From: CAVQYV01 sp963718295 [NCBI: uncultured Methylomirabilota bacterium]
GTDB lineage: Bacteria > Methylomirabilota > Methylomirabilia > CAVQYV01
Length of the DNA stretch: 64,000 nt
Direction: 5' to 3'
NCBI GenBank assembly: GCA_963718295.1
Contig: CAVQYV010000006.1
Location: 186,001-250,000, forward strand
The translations under genes were made by a program, and so were the position numbers. Numbering within the stretch: the first letter of the stretch is position 1; each line of letters starts with the position of its first letter. The notes under the pieces are model-generated. The model was given only the letters and a program-made list of their open reading frames with translations, ran no database searches and was not told the origin of the DNA. Shown here piece after piece: positions 1 through 9,840 of this stretch.

Positions 1-570
1 CCTACTCGGGCGGAAGCCACGGACGTAGCCAACGCCATCCTGGATGGCACAGACTGCGTCATGCTCTCTGCGGAGTCGGCCATGGGCAAATATCCGGTGG
101 AAGCTGTAGCCATGCTCGCCAAGATCGCCGCGACCATTGAGCCACGCCGTCCTGGCTATCCTGTCAGGGAGACGCTAAGAGAAGCCGGAAAGGGCAGTGA
201 GGTGAGGCTGACCGAGTGGATCGCCCTGAGCGTGGAATCGATCCTGGAGGGGATCTCCCCCGCAGCCGTATTCGTCCCCACCCGCAGTGGGGCCACGGCC
301 AGAAGCATCGCCCGGTTCAGGCTGCCGGTTTGGATCGTGGCAGTGAGTGCCCAGGAGGCAACATGCCAACGACTTCAATTCTCCTATGGGATTTGCCCCG
401 TCTTCGAAACCGACCACCCGGGAGATTGGAATCTATATGCGAGGGATTGGCTGCGTGCCCGCGAGGTGGAGGGAGACCTGGCTCTCCTGACAGAGGGCCC
501 ATCCTCGAAGTTCCCCGAGGCGAATCACCGGATGGAAATCCTCGATTTGAGGCGCTATGGCTATGGGTAA
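1..570 (+). CDS. pyk: Pyruvate kinase, C-terminal part (5' end outside window)
   Basis: The frame is open from the first base, so the 5' part lies outside the window. The first residues (TRAEATDVANAILDGTDCVM, then LSAESAMGKYP) are the classic pyruvate kinase segment at the end of the catalytic barrel. The rest is the C-terminal alpha/beta domain with the usual VFVPTRSGATARSIARFR stretch. The enzyme converts phosphoenolpyruvate and ADP to pyruvate and ATP in the cytosol. The tail after about residue 150 is short. It sits about 100 bp upstream of phosphoglycerate mutase, so the two may form a lower-glycolysis unit. The family call is certain; the N-terminal half cannot be assessed. Confidence 0.95.
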   Translation, partial: PTRAEATDVANAILDGTDCVMLSAESAMGKYPVEAVAMLAKIAATIEPRRPGYPVRETLREAGKGSEVRLTEWIALSVESILEGISPAAVFVPTRSGATARSIARFRLPVWIVAVSAQEATCQRLQFSYGICPVFETDHPGDWNLYARDWLRAREVEGDLALLTEGPSSKFPEANHRMEILDLRRYGYG

Positions 571-669
571 AGAATTGGAGAGACAAAGAGGCTCAGGTCG
601 CGCCCTTGCCATCATTCATAGTGGCGATTGCCGTGATAGACATCACGAATAGAGAGGAGATCTTTGGGA

Positions 670-1413
670 ATGAAAAAGCTCGTGTTGCTCCGCCATGGAG
701 AGAGTACCTGGAACAAAGAGAACCGCTTTACGGGATGGACCGATGTGGGACTCAGCGAGAAGGGAATCGAGGAGGCCATTCAAGCAGGACGCGTCCTCTC
801 CCGGGAGGGGTATGTCTTCGACGTCGCCTACACATCCGTGCTCAAACGGGCGATCAAGACCCTATGGATCTGCCTCGAAGAGATGGATTTGATGTGGATT
901 CCCGTACACAACCACTGGAGGCTCAACGAACGCCACTACGGAGCGCTTCAGGGACTCAACAAGGCAGAAACGGCGGAGCGTCACGGGATGGAGCAGGTAC
1001 ATATCTGGCGCCGCAGCTACGATATTCGGCCTCCGGCCCTCACACCCAATGACCCGCGCTACCCTGGCAGTGACCCACGCTACGCCCATCTTCGTCCGGA
1101 GGAGCTTCCCCTCACCGAGTGCCTCAAAGATACCGTGGAACGCTTCCTGCCCTACTGGCACGAGATCATCGCTCCCACGGTGAAAGAGGGAAGGCAGGTG
1201 CTCATCTCTGCCCATGGGAACAGCCTGCGGGCCCTGGTCAAATACCTCGATCACATCCCAGAGGACAAGATCCTGGATCTCAATATCCCCACGGGAATTC
1301 CCCTGGTCTACGAGCTGAATGACGACCTGACCGCGATCCGCAGCTACTATCTGGGAGACCCCGAGGCTGTGAAACGTGCCACCCAGGCGGTAGCCAACCA
1401 GCTGAAGAAATAG
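670..1413 (+). CDS. gpmA: 2,3-bisphosphoglycerate-dependent phosphoglycerate mutase
   Basis: This 247-residue protein matches the usual length of the cofactor-dependent mutase that interconverts 3- and 2-phosphoglycerate. The N-terminal [18 protein letters not shown] carries the phospho-acceptor His. The block [15 protein letters not shown] and the second catalytic His in [15 protein letters not shown] are intact. I chose the ATG at 670 because GAGAGGAGA lies just upstream; a TTG two codons earlier is also in frame. It follows the pyruvate kinase end on the same strand. No disruption is seen, in contrast to the sugar genes near 50 kb. Confidence 0.95.
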   Translation: MKKLVLLRHGESTWNKENRFTGWTDVGLSEKGIEEAIQAGRVLSREGYVFDVAYTSVLKRAIKTLWICLEEMDLMWIPVHNHWRLNERHYGALQGLNKAETAERHGMEQVHIWRRSYDIRPPALTPNDPRYPGSDPRYAHLRPEELPLTECLKDTVERFLPYWHEIIAPTVKEGRQVLISAHGNSLRALVKYLDHIPEDKILDLNIPTGIPLVYELNDDLTAIRSYYLGDPEAVKRATQAVANQLKK

Positions 1414-1526
1414 GCCCAACCCGAAAAAGCTATATGGCTGGAGATTGCAGGCCCCAAGGAACTAATCCTCGGCCACCAGGCTAAAACCGACGTCCTATTC
1501 CACCCGCATTTCCATGAAGGCGTCCA

Positions 1527-1685
1527 TCAGCCCGTTGGTAGAGCAGTCATGGGATTGAATCGGATCGAGAACTTTTTGAACCTGTCACGATCCTCCGTAA
1601 AAAACCCCTTCCTATGAATATCCCTGATCTTCAGGAATTGATCCTGAAGGCGCTGCCAGCTTTCCGTCTTCGTCAGGTCCATCAT
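1527..1685 (-). pseudogene. Phosphoglucose isomerase N-terminal remnant
   Basis: Read on the minus strand from the ATG at 1685, about 45 residues match the N-terminus of bacterial glucose-6-phosphate isomerase: SWQRLQDQF, KIRDIH, FFTEDRDRFKKFS. The same elements (WQ-L, KI--H, F-QD) open the isomerase at 50886-52586. The match stops after about 44 residues and the frame ends at a TGA, so this is a truncated relic. It points against its neighbours. The other ~220 bp of the 1414-1788 gap hold nothing I can assign, apart from a possible promoter for the following permease. Confidence 0.6.
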
Positions 1686-1703
1686 GTTCAGCTATATCAC
1701 GGT

Positions 1704-1732
1704 TGACAAGTACCATGGGGAGAGATAAAGAG
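1704..1732 (+). promoter_or_regulatory. Possible sigma-70 promoter for the AI-2E-type permease
   Basis: A perfect -35 TTGACA is followed after 17 bases by TAAAGA, a weak -10. This lies about 60 bp before the permease start, which has its own strong AAAGGAGGT ribosome site. It is plausible only because of the perfect -35 and the spacing. Confidence 0.25.
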
Positions 1733-1788
1733 AGGTGTAGGCTGGCGCAGGAACCCTACTTGGCCAGCCGTAAAGGAGGTAGTTACTC

Positions 1789-2841
1789 ATGGATATCGAA
1801 AACCGACTCACCCCGCCTCTCCGTTTCCTGATCGGTGGGGCGTGCATTGTGATTATCGTAGCAGGTATGAAAGCCGCTGCCGCGATCTTGAACATTGTAT
1901 TGCTCGCATTTCTCCTGGCTCAGAGCCTCAATGCACTTCCGAACTGGTTCATGAAGAAGCGCCTTTCTTCCGGACTGGCCGTGCTATTGACGCTCCTGAT
2001 CGTTATTCTCGGTGGTCTTGCTGTGCTTCTCTTGTTTGGAACGTCCATCGCCGGATTGATGGAAAAGCTACCGACGTATCAAGCCAAGCTCATCAGGTTG
2101 TGGGATGGCGTTGGAGCTTTCCTGTCCGCAAGAGGGGTTGGTATTTCGAAGTTGGCGTCTCTTGGAAGGGTGGAGCCCGGCCAGATCGTCCAAATCGCTG
2201 GAACGCTCTTGGGCGCATTGGCGCAGACCCTGGGCAACGGTCTTCTCCTGCTGATCATCATCGTTTTCATGCTTCTCGAGTTTGCTGCCATGCACCGGAA
2301 GGATTCATCGGGTGAGGTTCCCCAGGGGAGTCTGCTCCGTCGATTCGAGGAGATCAACAAAGACAGCAATAAATATGTGGCGATCACGGGCCTGGCAGGC
2401 CTTCTGCAGGCCATCGCTAACGTCCTTGTGCTCGGAATTCTGGGGGTTGATTTCGCCATCACCTGGGGGGTGTTGTTCTTTTTCTTCAATTTCGTTCCCA
2501 CCTTCGGTTTCTTCATGGCGCTCATCCCACCACTGCTGGTGGCCCTGCTGGATTATGGGTGGCGAAAGGCGCTGCTGGTTCTCGTCGGCTTGTGGGTAAT
2601 TAACTTCATCTTTGATAACATCGTCAAGCCCAAGTTCATGAAGAAGGGGCTTGATATATCCTTCCTTCTCATTATCCTGGGGCTCATCTTCTGGTCCTGG
2701 GTCCTCGGGCCTGTCGGTGCGATCCTGGCGGTACCCTTGACATTGATGGCAAGGAACCTGGTGCTGCAATACTCTTCTGGGGGCCACTCAAATGGGGTGG
2801 TCACGCCGGTGAGTGACGGGCAGGGATCAGGGCGAAAATAG
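1789..2841 (+). CDS. AI-2E family transporter (PerM/YdiK-like permease)
   Basis: A 350-residue integral membrane protein. Two N-terminal hydrophobic segments (about 14-45 and 60-85) are followed by a long amphipathic stretch and then four to five membrane segments after residue 160. The signature block near residues 215-265 (GVLFFFFNFVPTFGFFMALIPPLL, shown here only as landmarks NFVPTFG and IPPLL) and the end segment LGPVGAILAVPLTLM are typical of the AI-2E/PerM family, whose members include AI-2 exporters and Na+/H+ antiporters. A strong ribosome site (AAAGGAGGT) precedes the ATG. The substrate is unknown. Confidence 0.85.
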   Translation: MDIENRLTPPLRFLIGGACIVIIVAGMKAAAAILNIVLLAFLLAQSLNALPNWFMKKRLSSGLAVLLTLLIVILGGLAVLLLFGTSIAGLMEKLPTYQAKLIRLWDGVGAFLSARGVGISKLASLGRVEPGQIVQIAGTLLGALAQTLGNGLLLLIIIVFMLLEFAAMHRKDSSGEVPQGSLLRRFEEINKDSNKYVAITGLAGLLQAIANVLVLGILGVDFAITWGVLFFFFNFVPTFGFFMALIPPLLVALLDYGWRKALLVLVGLWVINFIFDNIVKPKFMKKGLDISFLLIILGLIFWSWVLGPVGAILAVPLTLMARNLVLQYSSGGHSNGVVTPVSDGQGSGRK

Positions 2842-3416
2842 GGCGAAGAGAATCCCCAAAAGAGATGTTAGGGGGCATGGGCAGAAGCATGATGGACCAA
2901 AGGGACCGGAGACTGTCAATATCAAAGAATTGACCCCCTTTCTGACCCGACCCCCTTTCTGACCCCCGCCCGCTCAAAAGGGCCTTGCCCCTCGTGAGGT
3001 TTCTGATATATTTGCCAGGGGGTTTTGGATTCTGGGGATAGGTCGGGTCCAGGTCCAGGCGGCTGACCCGACGAAGGGAGCACAGTGAGTTAAGTACAAA
3101 ATCAGCCTCTTCCTCGGCCTGATGGTCAGGGGCCGCTCTGCTAATCCGCTCGATTACCCAGTCGCACCCTGCCCTCGAGGGGACCGGATGGCAAAACGGT
3201 TACCTTCTGGGTGGAACCTGGGTGAAGAAGTGTCACGAGGTCAAGATAGGAGATGAATTCGGGAAATGCAAATACGCACGGCGCCGAGCGAAGTGAGGGA
3301 AACATCACAAAGATTACGACAGAAGGAAGACCGGAATCGCTCTTCGATCCTATGGAACCAGCAAGAGCAACTACGAACCTGGCGAGGCTCGAAGGAGCAC
3401 AAGAGGAGGAAGGAGA
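2842..3416 (+). repeat. Gene-free 575-bp stretch with a perfect 17-bp direct repeat
   Basis: No ORF here looks coding. A 17-bp unit (GACCCCCTTTCTGACCC) occurs twice head to tail at 2932-2948 and 2949-2965. The part from about 3140 to 3400 is unassigned; it ends in the AGGAGGAAGGAG ribosome site of the next gene. Pyrimidine-rich repeats like this often mark small mobile repeat sequences, but no element ends can be defined. Confidence 0.5.
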
Positions 3417-3977
3417 ATGAAAAAGCTGTTGGTAGCGCTCATGGGGTTGATGTTTTTGGCGGCGTCTGCCACCGCCGCACCGCCAAAGACAACGTTCCTC
3501 GGAGAGTATGAGAAGAATCTGGAACCCGGTCCGGAAGGCGGCGTCAAGTTGCGCTGGCTGAAGCCGGGAGTCGATTTCACCAAATACAACAAGTTCATGG
3601 TGGATTATGTGATCTTCGCCCTGGACCCCGATTCCCAATACAAAGGCATCAACGGGGACGAGATGAAACAGCTGGCTGACGACGCCAGCCTGGCCCTCGT
3701 GAATGCCATTCAAGCATATTACTCGGTCGTATCCGAGGCGGGCCCTGACGTCGCCCGAATTCGCTGGGCGATTACCGATCTGAAACCGAGGGGCGTGACA
3801 AAAGCAGGGATGATGCTGCTTGACTCTACGACCAACGAAGTGATCGCGGTTGCTTACGACGAGTATAGCCCTAAGTTTACGGAAAGGTTCACCAAGTGGG
3901 GTTCAGTCGAAGATGCTTTCAAACACTGGGGAGAGACAGGTGCTCGGGGCTTGATGAACTTCAGGGCAGGGAAATAG
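3417..3977 (+). CDS. Exported DUF3313-like protein
   Basis: The 186-residue product starts with a clear signal peptide (MKKLLVALMGLMFLAASATA, cleavage after ATA). The mature part has the DUF3313 pattern: FLGEYEKNLEPGPEGG, then LKPGVDFTKYNKFMVDYV and a C-terminal GSVEDAFKHWGETGARGL. Family members are periplasmic proteins or lipoproteins of unknown role; here there is no lipobox Cys. A very strong ribosome site (AAGAGGAGGAAGGAG) precedes the ATG. It is the only gene between the permease and the patatin, and the hairpin after it suggests it is transcribed alone. Confidence 0.7.
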   Translation: MKKLLVALMGLMFLAASATAAPPKTTFLGEYEKNLEPGPEGGVKLRWLKPGVDFTKYNKFMVDYVIFALDPDSQYKGINGDEMKQLADDASLALVNAIQAYYSVVSEAGPDVARIRWAITDLKPRGVTKAGMMLLDSTTNEVIAVAYDEYSPKFTERFTKWGSVEDAFKHWGETGARGLMNFRAGK

Positions 3978-4022
3978 CAGCATCTCCTGGGTGCGAAAAG
4001 CGAGTGTTTTAGCAGACAGGCA

Positions 4023-4053
4023 GGGAGGAGGAGAGTCTTGCTCTCCCCCTCCC
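4023..4053 (+). terminator. Strong hairpin after the DUF3313 gene
   Basis: A 13-bp stem with one A-C mismatch (arms GGGAGGAGGAGAG and CTCTCCCCCTCCC) closes a 5-base loop, 45 bp after the stop codon. No T-run follows, so it is either a Rho-assisted end or an mRNA-protecting stem. Confidence 0.4.
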
Positions 4054-4158
4054 CGTTGAAGAGGAGTAACGTATGAGACAATTCCGGTATGGCGGGATTC
4101 ACCGTTTTCAGTGCCTGCACCCCGCGCTAAGTTTGCTGCACTCTGCGAAAGGAAACCG

Positions 4159-5597
4159 ATGATGAAATGGATGTTGAGGGACACACCGACTGGAGTCGCT
4201 TTCCTGCGGGCGCGCCGCTTCTGGCCCTGGATTTGGGGCATCGTTCTCTTGCTTGCCGCAGCCGGCTGCGCCCACTACCCCATCAACCAGCCCTTGAAGC
4301 AATACGACCCCCAGGTGGGCTATCGGGGCAAGAACCTCAGAGATCCTGCCAAGGAGGAGCGTCTCCTGATCTTCCTCAGCTTTTCCGGCGGGGGGACCCG
4401 AGCGGCCGCCTTTTCCTACGGGGTGCTGGAGACGTTGCGAGATACGACGGTCTCCATTCACGGCCAGAAGAGGCGCCTCTTGGACGAAGTGGACGGGATC
4501 ACCGGCGTTTCCGGCGGGAGCTTCACGGCGGCCTACTACGGCCTCTTCCGGGACCGTATCTTCGAGGACTTCGAGACCCGATTCCTGAAGCAGAACATCC
4601 AGGGCAAACTGACGCGCGCCACCTTCTTCAACCCGATCAACTGGGTGGACTGGCCTCCCCTTATTTTGATCGCAGCGACCTGGCGGCGGAATATTACGAC
4701 AAGCATGTCTTCGATGGAGCCACCTTTAATGACCTGCTCGCTCGGAAAGAACCGATGATCTTCATCAATGCCACGGACATGGTCCACGGAACTCGGATAT
4801 CCTTCCACCAGGATGCATTCGATGCGTTGTGCTCGGATCTGTCCACCTTCCCCGTTTCCCGGGCCTGCGCCGCTTCGTCGGCGGTGCCCATGGTCTTGAG
4901 CCCCATTACCTTACGCAATTACGCCGGCCAGTGCGACTTCCAGATGCCCAAGGCGCTGGCAGAGGCCATGCAGCCCCCCAGGGACATCACGGCGCGCCGC
5001 TTCGACCTGGCCAATAACATGATGCCCTTCCTGGATTCGAAAAAGAAGCCCTACCTCCACCTGGTGGACGGGGGGGTGTCCGACAACCTGGGCCTTCGAG
5101 CGATCCTGGAACGGATCACCCTGTTTGGCGATGTCTGGACCAGTCTCAAATTTGGCCACCTGGAAAACGTAAACAAGATTGTCTTTGTGGTGGTGAATGC
5201 CGAAACCGAGATCGACGACAAATGGGATCGCTGGGAAAAGATCCCCCCCTTCGGGGCCATGCTCAGTTCCTATTCCTCCATCGGCATCTCCCGCTACAAC
5301 ACCGAGACGGTGGCGCTCCTGAGGGAAAGCTTCCCCCGCTGGGCCGACGAGATTCGCAAGGGCCGCTGCGGCTCGGGGGAGATCTCCACCGAACCGGGTT
5401 CCTGCGGCGATATCGATTTCTACTATGTGGGGGTCCGGTTCGAGGCGTTGGAGGATGAAGCCGAACGGACCGCCCTCAAGCGCCTTCCCACTGCCTTCGC
5501 TTTGGAACCGGAACAGGTGGATCAACTGCGGGATGCGGCCCATCGCATCCTGACCAAGGATAAGGAATTCCAGCGGCTGGTGCAAGACCTGCAGTGA
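4159..5597 (+). CDS. Patatin-like phospholipase lipoprotein, frameshifted
   Basis: The protein begins with a membrane segment and a lipobox (LLAAAGC), so it should be a lipid-anchored envelope enzyme. All patatin landmarks are visible: the oxyanion loop FSGGGTRAAAFSYG, the nucleophile elbow GVSGGSFTAAYY, and the dyad Asp in HLVDGGVSDNLGLR. This predicts serine acyl-hydrolase activity on lipids. The N-terminal part (to about 4655) and the C-terminal part lie in different frames, so one base was gained or lost near 4655-4680. Both halves are otherwise well conserved. I chose the ATG at 4159 because GAAAGGA precedes it. Confidence 0.85.
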
Positions 5598-5685
5598 GGT
5601 GGACTGGCGCAGGGGGGCTTTATGGGACTGGCGTTGGATGGAGGAATTGCAGGAGGGCATACTCCCATGACGGAAATATCACTGC

Positions 5686-8600
5686 ATGAGCATGAGCGAC
5701 AAAATCAGAATACTCGTGGTTGATCACGATCCGGACGTCCTCCTGGCTACCTCACGGCTCCTGAAAGAGGCTGGCCACGAAGTCGTGGAGGCCTCCTCCG
5801 GCAAGGAAACCCTCCAGGCTGTAAAAGAGGATCCTCCTGATCTGGTCCTGCTCGAGGTGGAGCTTCCCGACATGGATGGCACCGAGGTATACAAGCGGAT
5901 GAAAGCTGATCCGAGCCTGCGGGCACCTTTAGTGGTTCTCTTATCCGGCGTCAGGACCTCGTCCGAATCCCAGGCGGAAGGCCTGGAGGCGGGTGCTGAT
6001 GGGTACATCCCTCGGCCCATTCCTGACAGGGAGTTTCTGGCCCGGGTTCAGTCCCTGGTGCGCCTCAAGCAGGGGGAAGAGGCACTGCGAAGGGCACACG
6101 ATAAACTCGAAGAGCGAGCAAAAGAACGGACAGCAGGGCTGGCAAGAACAAGCGAACAGCTGGTTGCATCGAAGGAGAGCCTGGAGCAACGGCTGAGGTT
6201 CGAGAAGCTGCTGTTTGACCTTTCTGCACGGTTCATGATCATCCCTTTCGATCAGGTCGACAGGGAGATCGACAATGCCTTGAGGCAGATCATGGCGTTC
6301 TTCCAGGTCGATCGGTGCGCCCTGCTGGAAGTCCGGAAAGACAAGGCATTTGTCAGAGTCTCTCATATCGCGTATGGCGAAGGCGTTGAACAGGTATCAG
6401 GGGAGATAAACCTCGTCGGACTGTTTCCGTGGAGCTACGAGAGATTGATGCAGGGGACGTATCTCAACATCTGCGGGTTGGGGGATTTTCCTGAAGAAGC
6501 TCTCAGGGACAGGCAATCTTTTGCGGCCATGGGAATCAAATCCACATTGACCATCCCCCTGTCCTTCGATGGCCGGATCTCGAGAATAATCCTGATACAG
6601 CACACACGCCGGGAGCATACCTGGCCCGAAGAGTATATCCCGCGGCTGCGCCTGCTGGGCGAGATCTTTGCCAGTGCCCTGGAGCGCAGGGAGGGCAGGT
6701 TGAAATTGGAGGAACGGCTGAGGTTTGAGACGCTTCTGGCCGATCTTTCTGCGCGCTTCGTCAATCTGCCCACCGACCGGATAGACGGTGCAATTGAAGA
6801 CGCCCAGCGCCGCATCTGCGAACTCCTCGATCTTGATCGCTCCACACTTTGGCAAGCTTGTGAGGGAGATCCCGGGACGCTGCTGCTGACCCATTTGCAC
6901 CATCCTCCGGGAAGCCTGCCACCCCCTGAGCGGATGAATACGAGGGATTTTATCCCATGGACGGCGCAGAGGGTCCTGGCCGGGGAGACGGTCATTCTTT
7001 CGAACATGAACGACCTCCCGCCTGAAGCAGGCCGAGACCGAGAGACTATACGCGTATACGGCACCAAGTCGGATGTGGCAGTTCCGTTATCAGTTGGAGA
7101 AGGGCCGGTATTTGGCATGGTGACCTTCGCTGTCATGCGGGAAGAGAGAACCTGGCCGGAGACGCTCGTGATGGGATTCGAGCTGGTCGCGCAGGTGTTT
7201 GCGAATGCCCTCGCCCGCAAGCAGGCCGACCAGGCCTTGCGCGAAAGCGAGACGAGGCTCAGTGTGGCGACCAATGCCGCGGGAGCGGGCCTGTGGATCA
7301 TGGAGCCTGACACCGGCAGGGTCTGGGTGACACCAAAAACCCGGGAGTTATTTCATTTTGCCCCGGATGAAGAGCTGAACTATGAAAGTTTCTTCACGGT
7401 CATCCATCCGGAAGATCACGAGCGGGTCCACCAGGCTGTGCAGCGGGCCCTTCAGTCAGGAGAGGACCTCCATTGCGATTACCGGATCGCGCTCCCGGAC
7501 GGAAACATCCGATGGATCGTCGCTCGCGGGCAACGGCATCTTCGATCAGCCGGAGAAGCGGATCGTTTGATGGGCGTGTCGCTTGACATCACCGAGCGCA
7601 AGCAGGCGGAGGAGGCCCTGGGAGAGCGCCTGCGGTTCGAACTGTTGCTGTCGGATCTCTCCGCCAGGTTCATGAACATAACTCCTGCTCAGGTGGCCCC
7701 TGAGATTGAAGACGCACTGAGAAAGATTCTCGAATTCTTCCAGGTCGACCGCTGCGCGCTGATTCGGATATTGCCGGGTAAGACCTCATTTCAAATCACC
7801 CATGTTGCCTCCTCGAATGATCTTTCGCCCGTACCCGTAGGGGTCGAACTGCCCGGATCCCTTTACCCGTGGGCGTACGAAAAGCTGGCAGAAAAGCACG
7901 AGGTGATGTCTATTTCAAAGCTTGATGATCTGCCGGCCGAGGCGAGCGTAGACAGGCAGACCTGCATCGAGCGGGGTATTCGATCCTATGTGAACATCCC
8001 ACTCCTGATCGGTGAGTCCGTTGAGTTTATTCACGTCAGTTCAGTAAAGAGTGGGCGGGTCTGGCCGGAGGAACTCTTCCCGCGGCTGCGCCTGCTGGGT
8101 CAAATCTTCGTCAATGCCCTGGAGCGCAGGCGGGCGGAGGAGGCAACTCGAGAAAGCGAGAGGGCCCTGAGACAGAATGAAAGTGATCTCCGAAAGCTTG
8201 CGGGGAGACTGATTTACGCTCAGGAGGAGGAGCGGAGCCGCCTGGCTCGTGAGCTCCATGATGATTTAGCGCAACGTTTGGCGGTTTTTGCGATCGATGT
8301 GGGGCGACTCGGACAGCAGTTGATGGATCCGCCGGCCCCTGTTCGGGAAGAGCTTCGTGAGATGCAAAAGGGTATTATTAGAATTTCTCAAGATGTGCAT
8401 GGCCTCTCGCGCCAACTTCACCCATCCATCCTGGACGATCTGGGGTTAATCAAGGCAGTCGAAGCGGAATGCACGAACGTTTCGAGGAGGGAAGGGATTG
8501 AAATCGTCTTCAACCATGAGAATATTCCAAGGGACATCCCGAAGGATATTTCTCTGTCTCTATACCGAATTATCCAGGAGGGGCTGAGTAACATTTCCAA

Positions 8601-8841
8601 GCATGCCTGTGCGGAGCACATCTCTGTTTCATTGAAGGGCATTGGTCATGACGTCTTGTTATCTGTTCAGGATGATGGCATTGGATTCGATTCAGCAGAA
8701 GTAAAGAAACAACCAGGTCTGGGACTCTCGAGTATGCGCGAACGGGCAAGGCTTATCCAGGGTAAATTCTCCGTTAAATCCCAGCCGGAAAAAGGAACGG
8801 TGATCACCGTTAGGGCGCCTTTAACGAGGGAGGGAGAATGA
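5686..8841 (+). CDS. Hybrid sensor histidine kinase (REC-GAF-GAF-PAS-GAF-HisKA_3-HATPase)
   Basis: A 1051-residue cytosolic kinase with no membrane segments. The order is receiver (5-125), coiled coil (125-165), GAF (about 170-335), GAF (345-520), PAS/PAC (525-645), GAF (650-815), then a NarX/DegS-type core with H-box RELHDDLAQRL and ATPase boxes (GLSNISKHA, DDGIGF, GLGLSSMRERA). The receiver phospho-acceptor Asp is replaced by Glu57 (LLEVELPDMDG), and the usual KP is RP, so it is probably a non-phosphorylatable pseudo-receiver. The gene overlaps the next regulator by 4 bp (ATGA). The GAF blocks (RFE-LLADLSARF) closely resemble those of the activator at 30.7 kb. Confidence 0.93.
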   Translation: MSMSDKIRILVVDHDPDVLLATSRLLKEAGHEVVEASSGKETLQAVKEDPPDLVLLEVELPDMDGTEVYKRMKADPSLRAPLVVLLSGVRTSSESQAEGLEAGADGYIPRPIPDREFLARVQSLVRLKQGEEALRRAHDKLEERAKERTAGLARTSEQLVASKESLEQRLRFEKLLFDLSARFMIIPFDQVDREIDNALRQIMAFFQVDRCALLEVRKDKAFVRVSHIAYGEGVEQVSGEINLVGLFPWSYERLMQGTYLNICGLGDFPEEALRDRQSFAAMGIKSTLTIPLSFDGRISRIILIQHTRREHTWPEEYIPRLRLLGEIFASALERREGRLKLEERLRFETLLADLSARFVNLPTDRIDGAIEDAQRRICELLDLDRSTLWQACEGDPGTLLLTHLHHPPGSLPPPERMNTRDFIPWTAQRVLAGETVILSNMNDLPPEAGRDRETIRVYGTKSDVAVPLSVGEGPVFGMVTFAVMREERTWPETLVMGFELVAQVFANALARKQADQALRESETRLSVATNAAGAGLWIMEPDTGRVWVTPKTRELFHFAPDEELNYESFFTVIHPEDHERVHQAVQRALQSGEDLHCDYRIALPDGNIRWIVARGQRHLRSAGEADRLMGVSLDITERKQAEEALGERLRFELLLSDLSARFMNITPAQVAPEIEDALRKILEFFQVDRCALIRILPGKTSFQITHVASSNDLSPVPVGVELPGSLYPWAYEKLAEKHEVMSISKLDDLPAEASVDRQTCIERGIRSYVNIPLLIGESVEFIHVSSVKSGRVWPEELFPRLRLLGQIFVNALERRRAEEATRESERALRQNESDLRKLAGRLIYAQEEERSRLARELHDDLAQRLAVFAIDVGRLGQQLMDPPAPVREELREMQKGIIRISQDVHGLSRQLHPSILDDLGLIKAVEAECTNVSRREGIEIVFNHENIPRDIPKDISLSLYRIIQEGLSNISKHACAEHISVSLKGIGHDVLLSVQDDGIGFDSAEVKKQPGLGLSSMRERARLIQGKFSVKSQPEKGTVITVRAPLTREGE

Positions 8842-9479
8842 AGAAACCGCGTGTTCTATTGGCGGATGATCATAAGATCGTGCTCGAGGGATTGAAGAGC
8901 CTTCTGGGAGGTGAGTTTGAAGTTGTAGGAAGCGTGGAGGATGGACGAGCCCTCGTGGATCAAGTTGCCAGACTCCATCCGGATGTGATTGTGGCGGATA
9001 TCTCGATGCCCCAGCTCAACGGCATTGAAGCGGCCCGACAGATTAAAAGAACCGATAAAAATATTAAAATTGTGTTTCTAACCATGCATTTAGACGCCAC
9101 CTATGCAGCGAATGCCTTCGAGGCTGGCGCTTCAGGTTTCGTCTTGAAACACTCGGCCCCATCCGAATTGACCACGGCGATTCATGAAGCAATGAAGGGA
9201 CGAACGTACGTGACTCCCCTGATTGCCGGAGACCTTATCCGCACCTATCGGGAAGGGGATTCACCGGAAAAGGATTTATTTAAGGAAATCAGCCCCCGAC
9301 AGCGGGAGATTCTACAGCTCCTGGCTGAAGGGAAGTCTGGTAAAGAAATCGCATCCATTTTGAATATCTCAGCAAGGACCGTTGAATTCCACAAGTACCG
9401 GATGATGGAACAGCTCAACATTAAAACCAGTGTCGAATTGGTCCAGTACGCCGTGAAACACGGCATCATCTCCGTATAA
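8838..9479 (+). CDS. NarL/LuxR-type response regulator, partner of the upstream kinase
   Basis: A 213-residue two-domain regulator. The receiver has the acidic pair (LADDH), the acceptor Asp54 (VADISMP) and a Lys in LKH. The C-terminal LuxR helix-turn-helix (about 148-205) reads SPRQREILQLLAEG, then ISARTVEFHKYRMMEQL. The 4-bp overlap with the kinase gene makes it the evident phosphotransfer partner. Its targets are unknown. The last ~65 coding bases plus ~95 bases of trailer are duplicated at 11728-11884. Confidence 0.95.
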   Translation: MKKPRVLLADDHKIVLEGLKSLLGGEFEVVGSVEDGRALVDQVARLHPDVIVADISMPQLNGIEAARQIKRTDKNIKIVFLTMHLDATYAANAFEAGASGFVLKHSAPSELTTAIHEAMKGRTYVTPLIAGDLIRTYREGDSPEKDLFKEISPRQREILQLLAEGKSGKEIASILNISARTVEFHKYRMMEQLNIKTSVELVQYAVKHGIISV

Positions 9480-9840
9480 CGCTCGTAAAATTACTAGGTA
9501 TCAGACCAGTAAATTTTCTCCTCCAAACAGGTAATCTCCCCAGTTGTTTTATTACCCGCCTCCTCGCTACAATGGAAGAAGTTTCAAATGCAAAGGCGGG
9601 GATAAAGTCCGCTCTGCCTTTCTGCCCGCTACATATTAGGGTGCAGGTGGCTCTGCAAGAACTTGCGCTGCTATTTTTTTCCGGAAATTCAGTTGTCAAT
9701 CCTAATGGACGGACTCGGCGGAGGCGTCCGCGATCCCGGTATCCGCTTGGATGGTTCGCCCGAGTCGGGCGTGAATCGCCTGAACAAGGCCGGGAATTCC
9801 CCGGTTGTCAAACTAAACCAATCGAAGAAGGAGGCAAAAA
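9480..9840 (+). other. Intergenic 360 bp; trailer of the regulator, otherwise unassigned
   Basis: The first ~95 bases are the regulator trailer that recurs near 11.8 kb. They include an AT-rich imperfect inverted repeat (AAAATTACT / AGTAAATTTT), possibly a weak terminator. The remainder contains no convincing ORF. GAAGGAGGC at the end is the ribosome site of the TTG-started gene that follows. Confidence 0.4.
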
